Part shown: piece after piece, positions 24,123 to 25,463 of the stretch | How the letters are laid out: each line of letters begins with the position of its first letter | How positions within the stretch are numbered: position 1 is the first letter of the stretch | Origin: Streptomyces sp. MMG1121 | GTDB lineage: Bacteria; Actinomycetota; Actinomycetes; Streptomycetales; Streptomycetaceae | Direction of reading: 5' to 3' | Length of the DNA: 25,463 nt | Assembly (NCBI RefSeq): GCF_001280015.1 | Contig: NZ_LGDV01000240.1 | Span: forward strand, 1 to 25,463 | Notes under the pieces: model-generated | Databases searched by the model: none | The model's input: the letters and a program-made list of their open reading frames with translations, nothing else | Told to the model about the DNA's origin: nothing | Made by a program: the position numbers and the translations under genes

Positions 24123-24367
24123 GGTTGTTCGATCGTGCGGAAAGCCGGGACCCATTCACGGAGCTTTTCTATCTGCCGGGGGCGGAGCCCGGATCACTGA
24201 CTCTTGGGGTGGTGCTCTGCGTGCAGCGGGCCGGCGATCATTTGCTCACGCGCCCCGTCTTCCTGGCCGCCGATGTCATGGATGACGTCTATCACCGGCT
24301 GCCGAGGGAAGCCTGGGCCATCTTCTGATCCGGGACGACTGGGTACGAACACCCGTCCGTCCGGCGA

Positions 24368-25311
24368 TCAGGCACGAAGCCAGATGATCAGGGTTGCGGC
24401 AGTGACGGTACCGAGGAACACGTAGCCGCGTTTGTCATAGCGGGTAGCCACGGCCCGCGAGTTCTTCAGCTTATTGACGGCGCGTTCGACGGTGTTGCGC
24501 TTCTTGTACCGGTCCTCGTCGAAGCCTGGCGGCCGTCCACCACGTGAGCCCTTGCGCAGGCGGGCGGCCTGGCTGTCCGCCTTTTCCGGGATGGTGTGCC
24601 GGATTCCTCGGCGTCGAAGGTACTGACGGCAGGGGCCGTTGCTGTAGGCCTTATCGGCGGCGACGCTGTCCGGCTTCTTGCGGGGCCTGCCCGGTCCGAG
24701 GCGGGGAACTCGGATCTTCTCCAGTACCGACACGAACTGGGTGTAGTCCGCGCGTTGGCCGGGGGTGACGATCAGGGACGGCGGGCGGCAGCGTCCGTCG
24801 GCGCTCAGGTGGATCTTGCTGGTGAGGCCGCCCCGCGAGCGGCCCAGGCCCTCGCCTCCTGCACCACCTCCACCAGGCGGCCGACCAGGCTCTGCCACAC
24901 GGTCTCGGCCTGGTGTTCTGTCACCTCGTCCCCCTTTGAAGCGGCGGGCGCGGGAGGGGGGTCGGTGCGGGCGCCCGCGGCGTGCTGGTGCGCGCGCACG
25001 CTGGTGGAGTCGACCGAGATGTCCCAGTCGATGTCGTCGGCCGCGTCCGCCACGGCCTGGACCTGCTGAAGAAGGCGTTCCCAGGTGCCGTCGCCGGACC
25101 ACAGCCGGTGACGTTCGTAGACCGTTTTCCACGGCCCGAACCGCTCAGGGAGGTCTCGCCAGTGCACCCCGGTCCGTACCCGGTGCAGAATCCCGTCGAT
25201 CACCTGCCGGTGGTCACGCCACCTGCCGCACCGACCGTTGCTCACCGGCAGGAATGGCCGCAGCCGTTCCCACTCGGCATCCGACAGATCACCACGCTCA
25301 CCCCGCCCCAT
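24368..25311 (-). CDS. IS5-family transposase, made by -1 frameshift
   Basis: The first frame (ATG 25311) carries RGDLSDAEWERLRPFLP, HRQVIDGILHRVRTGVHWRD, LPERFGPWKTVYERH and the first catalytic Asp in SVDSTSVRAHQHAAGAR. The second frame, -1 relative to the first, carries GRSRGGLTSKIHLSADGRCR, the second Asp in AADKAYSNGPCRQYLRRRG and the Glu in RNTVERAVNKLKN, ending WLRA at 24368. Where the two join (plus coordinates 24931-24937) the minus strand reads A-AAG-GGG, a good -1 slippery heptamer, so a programmed frameshift is likely rather than a mutation. The combined product would have a full DDE domain. Confidence 0.85.
24931..24937 (-). promoter_or_regulatory. Slippery heptamer for -1 translational frameshift
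   Basis: The minus-strand heptamer A-AAG-GGG fits the X-XXY-YYZ rule. Slipping one base back turns AAG-GGG into AAA-GGG and moves ribosomes from the first to the second transposase frame. The first frame alone runs on to a stop at 24805 without the second half of the catalytic domain. Confidence 0.5.
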
Positions 25312-25364
25312 GCCGAGGCCAACGATTTGAACGCGACAGGGTCACATGATCGGCCGGACAGTTC

Positions 25365-25463
25365 CTAGTAGTGCTTCGTTAGGTTCTGGCTCCGGTTCTG
25401 CTTGTGGTGAGTGGGCGGCCGCAGGTGGTGCAGGTGCCGGTCCAGCACCTCTAACAGGTCCTG
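25365..25463 (-). CDS. C-terminal end of a transposase (partial, runs off the window)
   Basis: The last 99 bases encode, on the minus strand, QDLLEVLDRHLHHLRPPTHH followed by KQNRSQNLTKHY and a TAG at 25365-25367. This basic tail resembles the C-termini of a family of Streptomyces transposases, recalled from memory, that end in HHLRP-THHKQNR-QNLTKHY. The start lies beyond the right edge. A TTA codon is present near the beginning of the visible part. The IS5-type element ends directly next to the stop, suggesting nested insertion. Confidence 0.65.
   Translation of the reverse strand, partial: QDLLEVLDRHLHHLRPPTHHKQNRSQNLTKHY

Larger units (their letters stand above)
23189..24328 (+). pseudogene. 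Small unknown ORF of the cluster, split by an insertion sequence
   Basis: Immediately after the KAS III TGA, a GTG opens VRVPREFTEFQVELN, which ends where the IS inverted repeat begins (23232). Beyond the IS (from 24122) an open frame continues as WLFDRAESRDPFTELFYLPG and ends AWAIF* at 24328. Both halves are in the same phase: 891 bp, divisible by 3, lies between the last left codon and the first right codon. This supports a single gene of about 84 codons cut by the element. I do not recognise the product; it is acidic with a hydrophobic LTLGVVLCV patch. Its position as third gene of the operon suggests a role in the pathway. Whether the insertion deleted bases is unknown. Confidence 0.6.
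24351..25363. mobile_element. IS5-family insertion sequence with two overlapping frames
   Basis: About 1 kb bounded by short inverted repeats. The left end contains GTCCGGCGATCA at 24359-24370 and the right end contains TGATCGGCCGGAC at 25347-25359, with one base difference. The left repeat overlaps the transposase stop codon, as is usual. The right end abuts the stop codon of another transposase gene at 25365, so this element inserted beside or into a third IS. Boundaries are approximate to a few bases. Confidence 0.7.

Overview
The window looks like an accessory, probably arm-proximal piece of a Streptomyces (or close relative) chromosome. The DNA is very GC-rich with strong G/C third-position bias, GTG starts are common, and the protein families (DinB/DUF664, secreted G1 glutamic peptidase, ASST-like secreted protein, MerR-PP2C fusion, several actinobacterial IS families) are typical of that group. 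Intact genes alternate with decayed ones, and at least seven gene or IS wrecks are readable.

Left part (1-6000): a gene-poor stretch with an 8-bp tandem repeat (456-550); an Old Yellow Enzyme-type flavoprotein whose catalytic pair appears substituted (1431-2537); a relic of a Ku end-joining gene (about 3104-3244); a family 1 glycosyltransferase (3380-4594); a DinB-like protein (about 4839-5354); and relics of an IS982 transposase and an IstB helper ATPase (5480-5946).

Middle (6000-16700): two divergent regulator/enzyme pairs, NmrA-like reductase with TetR and LysR with SDR. The second has a perfect dyad with an 11-bp spacer between the genes. Next come an N-terminally truncated MFS transporter fused head-to-head to a truncated HAD hydrolase and an IS5 relic; two secreted proteins (ASST-like, 11697-12914; G1 peptidase, 14333-15091) separated by the wreck of an acyl-CoA synthetase; and a one-polypeptide MerR-PP2C fusion behind a promoter with the stretched spacing typical of MerR targets.

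Right part (16700-25463): between a transposase relic and a block of insertion sequences lies the most interesting locus (17105-24328), a compact fatty-acyl modification cluster in two divergent operons. The minus-strand operon encodes an FAD enzyme resembling the polyunsaturated fatty acid double-bond isomerase of Propionibacterium, an acyl carrier protein, a soluble diiron acyl-ACP desaturase and a FabF-type ketosynthase. The plus-strand operon encodes a second diiron acyl-ACP desaturase (with a TTA codon), a KAS III-type ketosynthase and a small unknown ORF now split by an IS. The inferred logic is: build a chain on the dedicated ACP, desaturate it twice, shift double bonds into conjugation with the FAD enzyme, and use KAS III to prime, extend or transfer the chain. 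I do not recognise the product; the cluster may be undescribed and appears damaged at its right edge.
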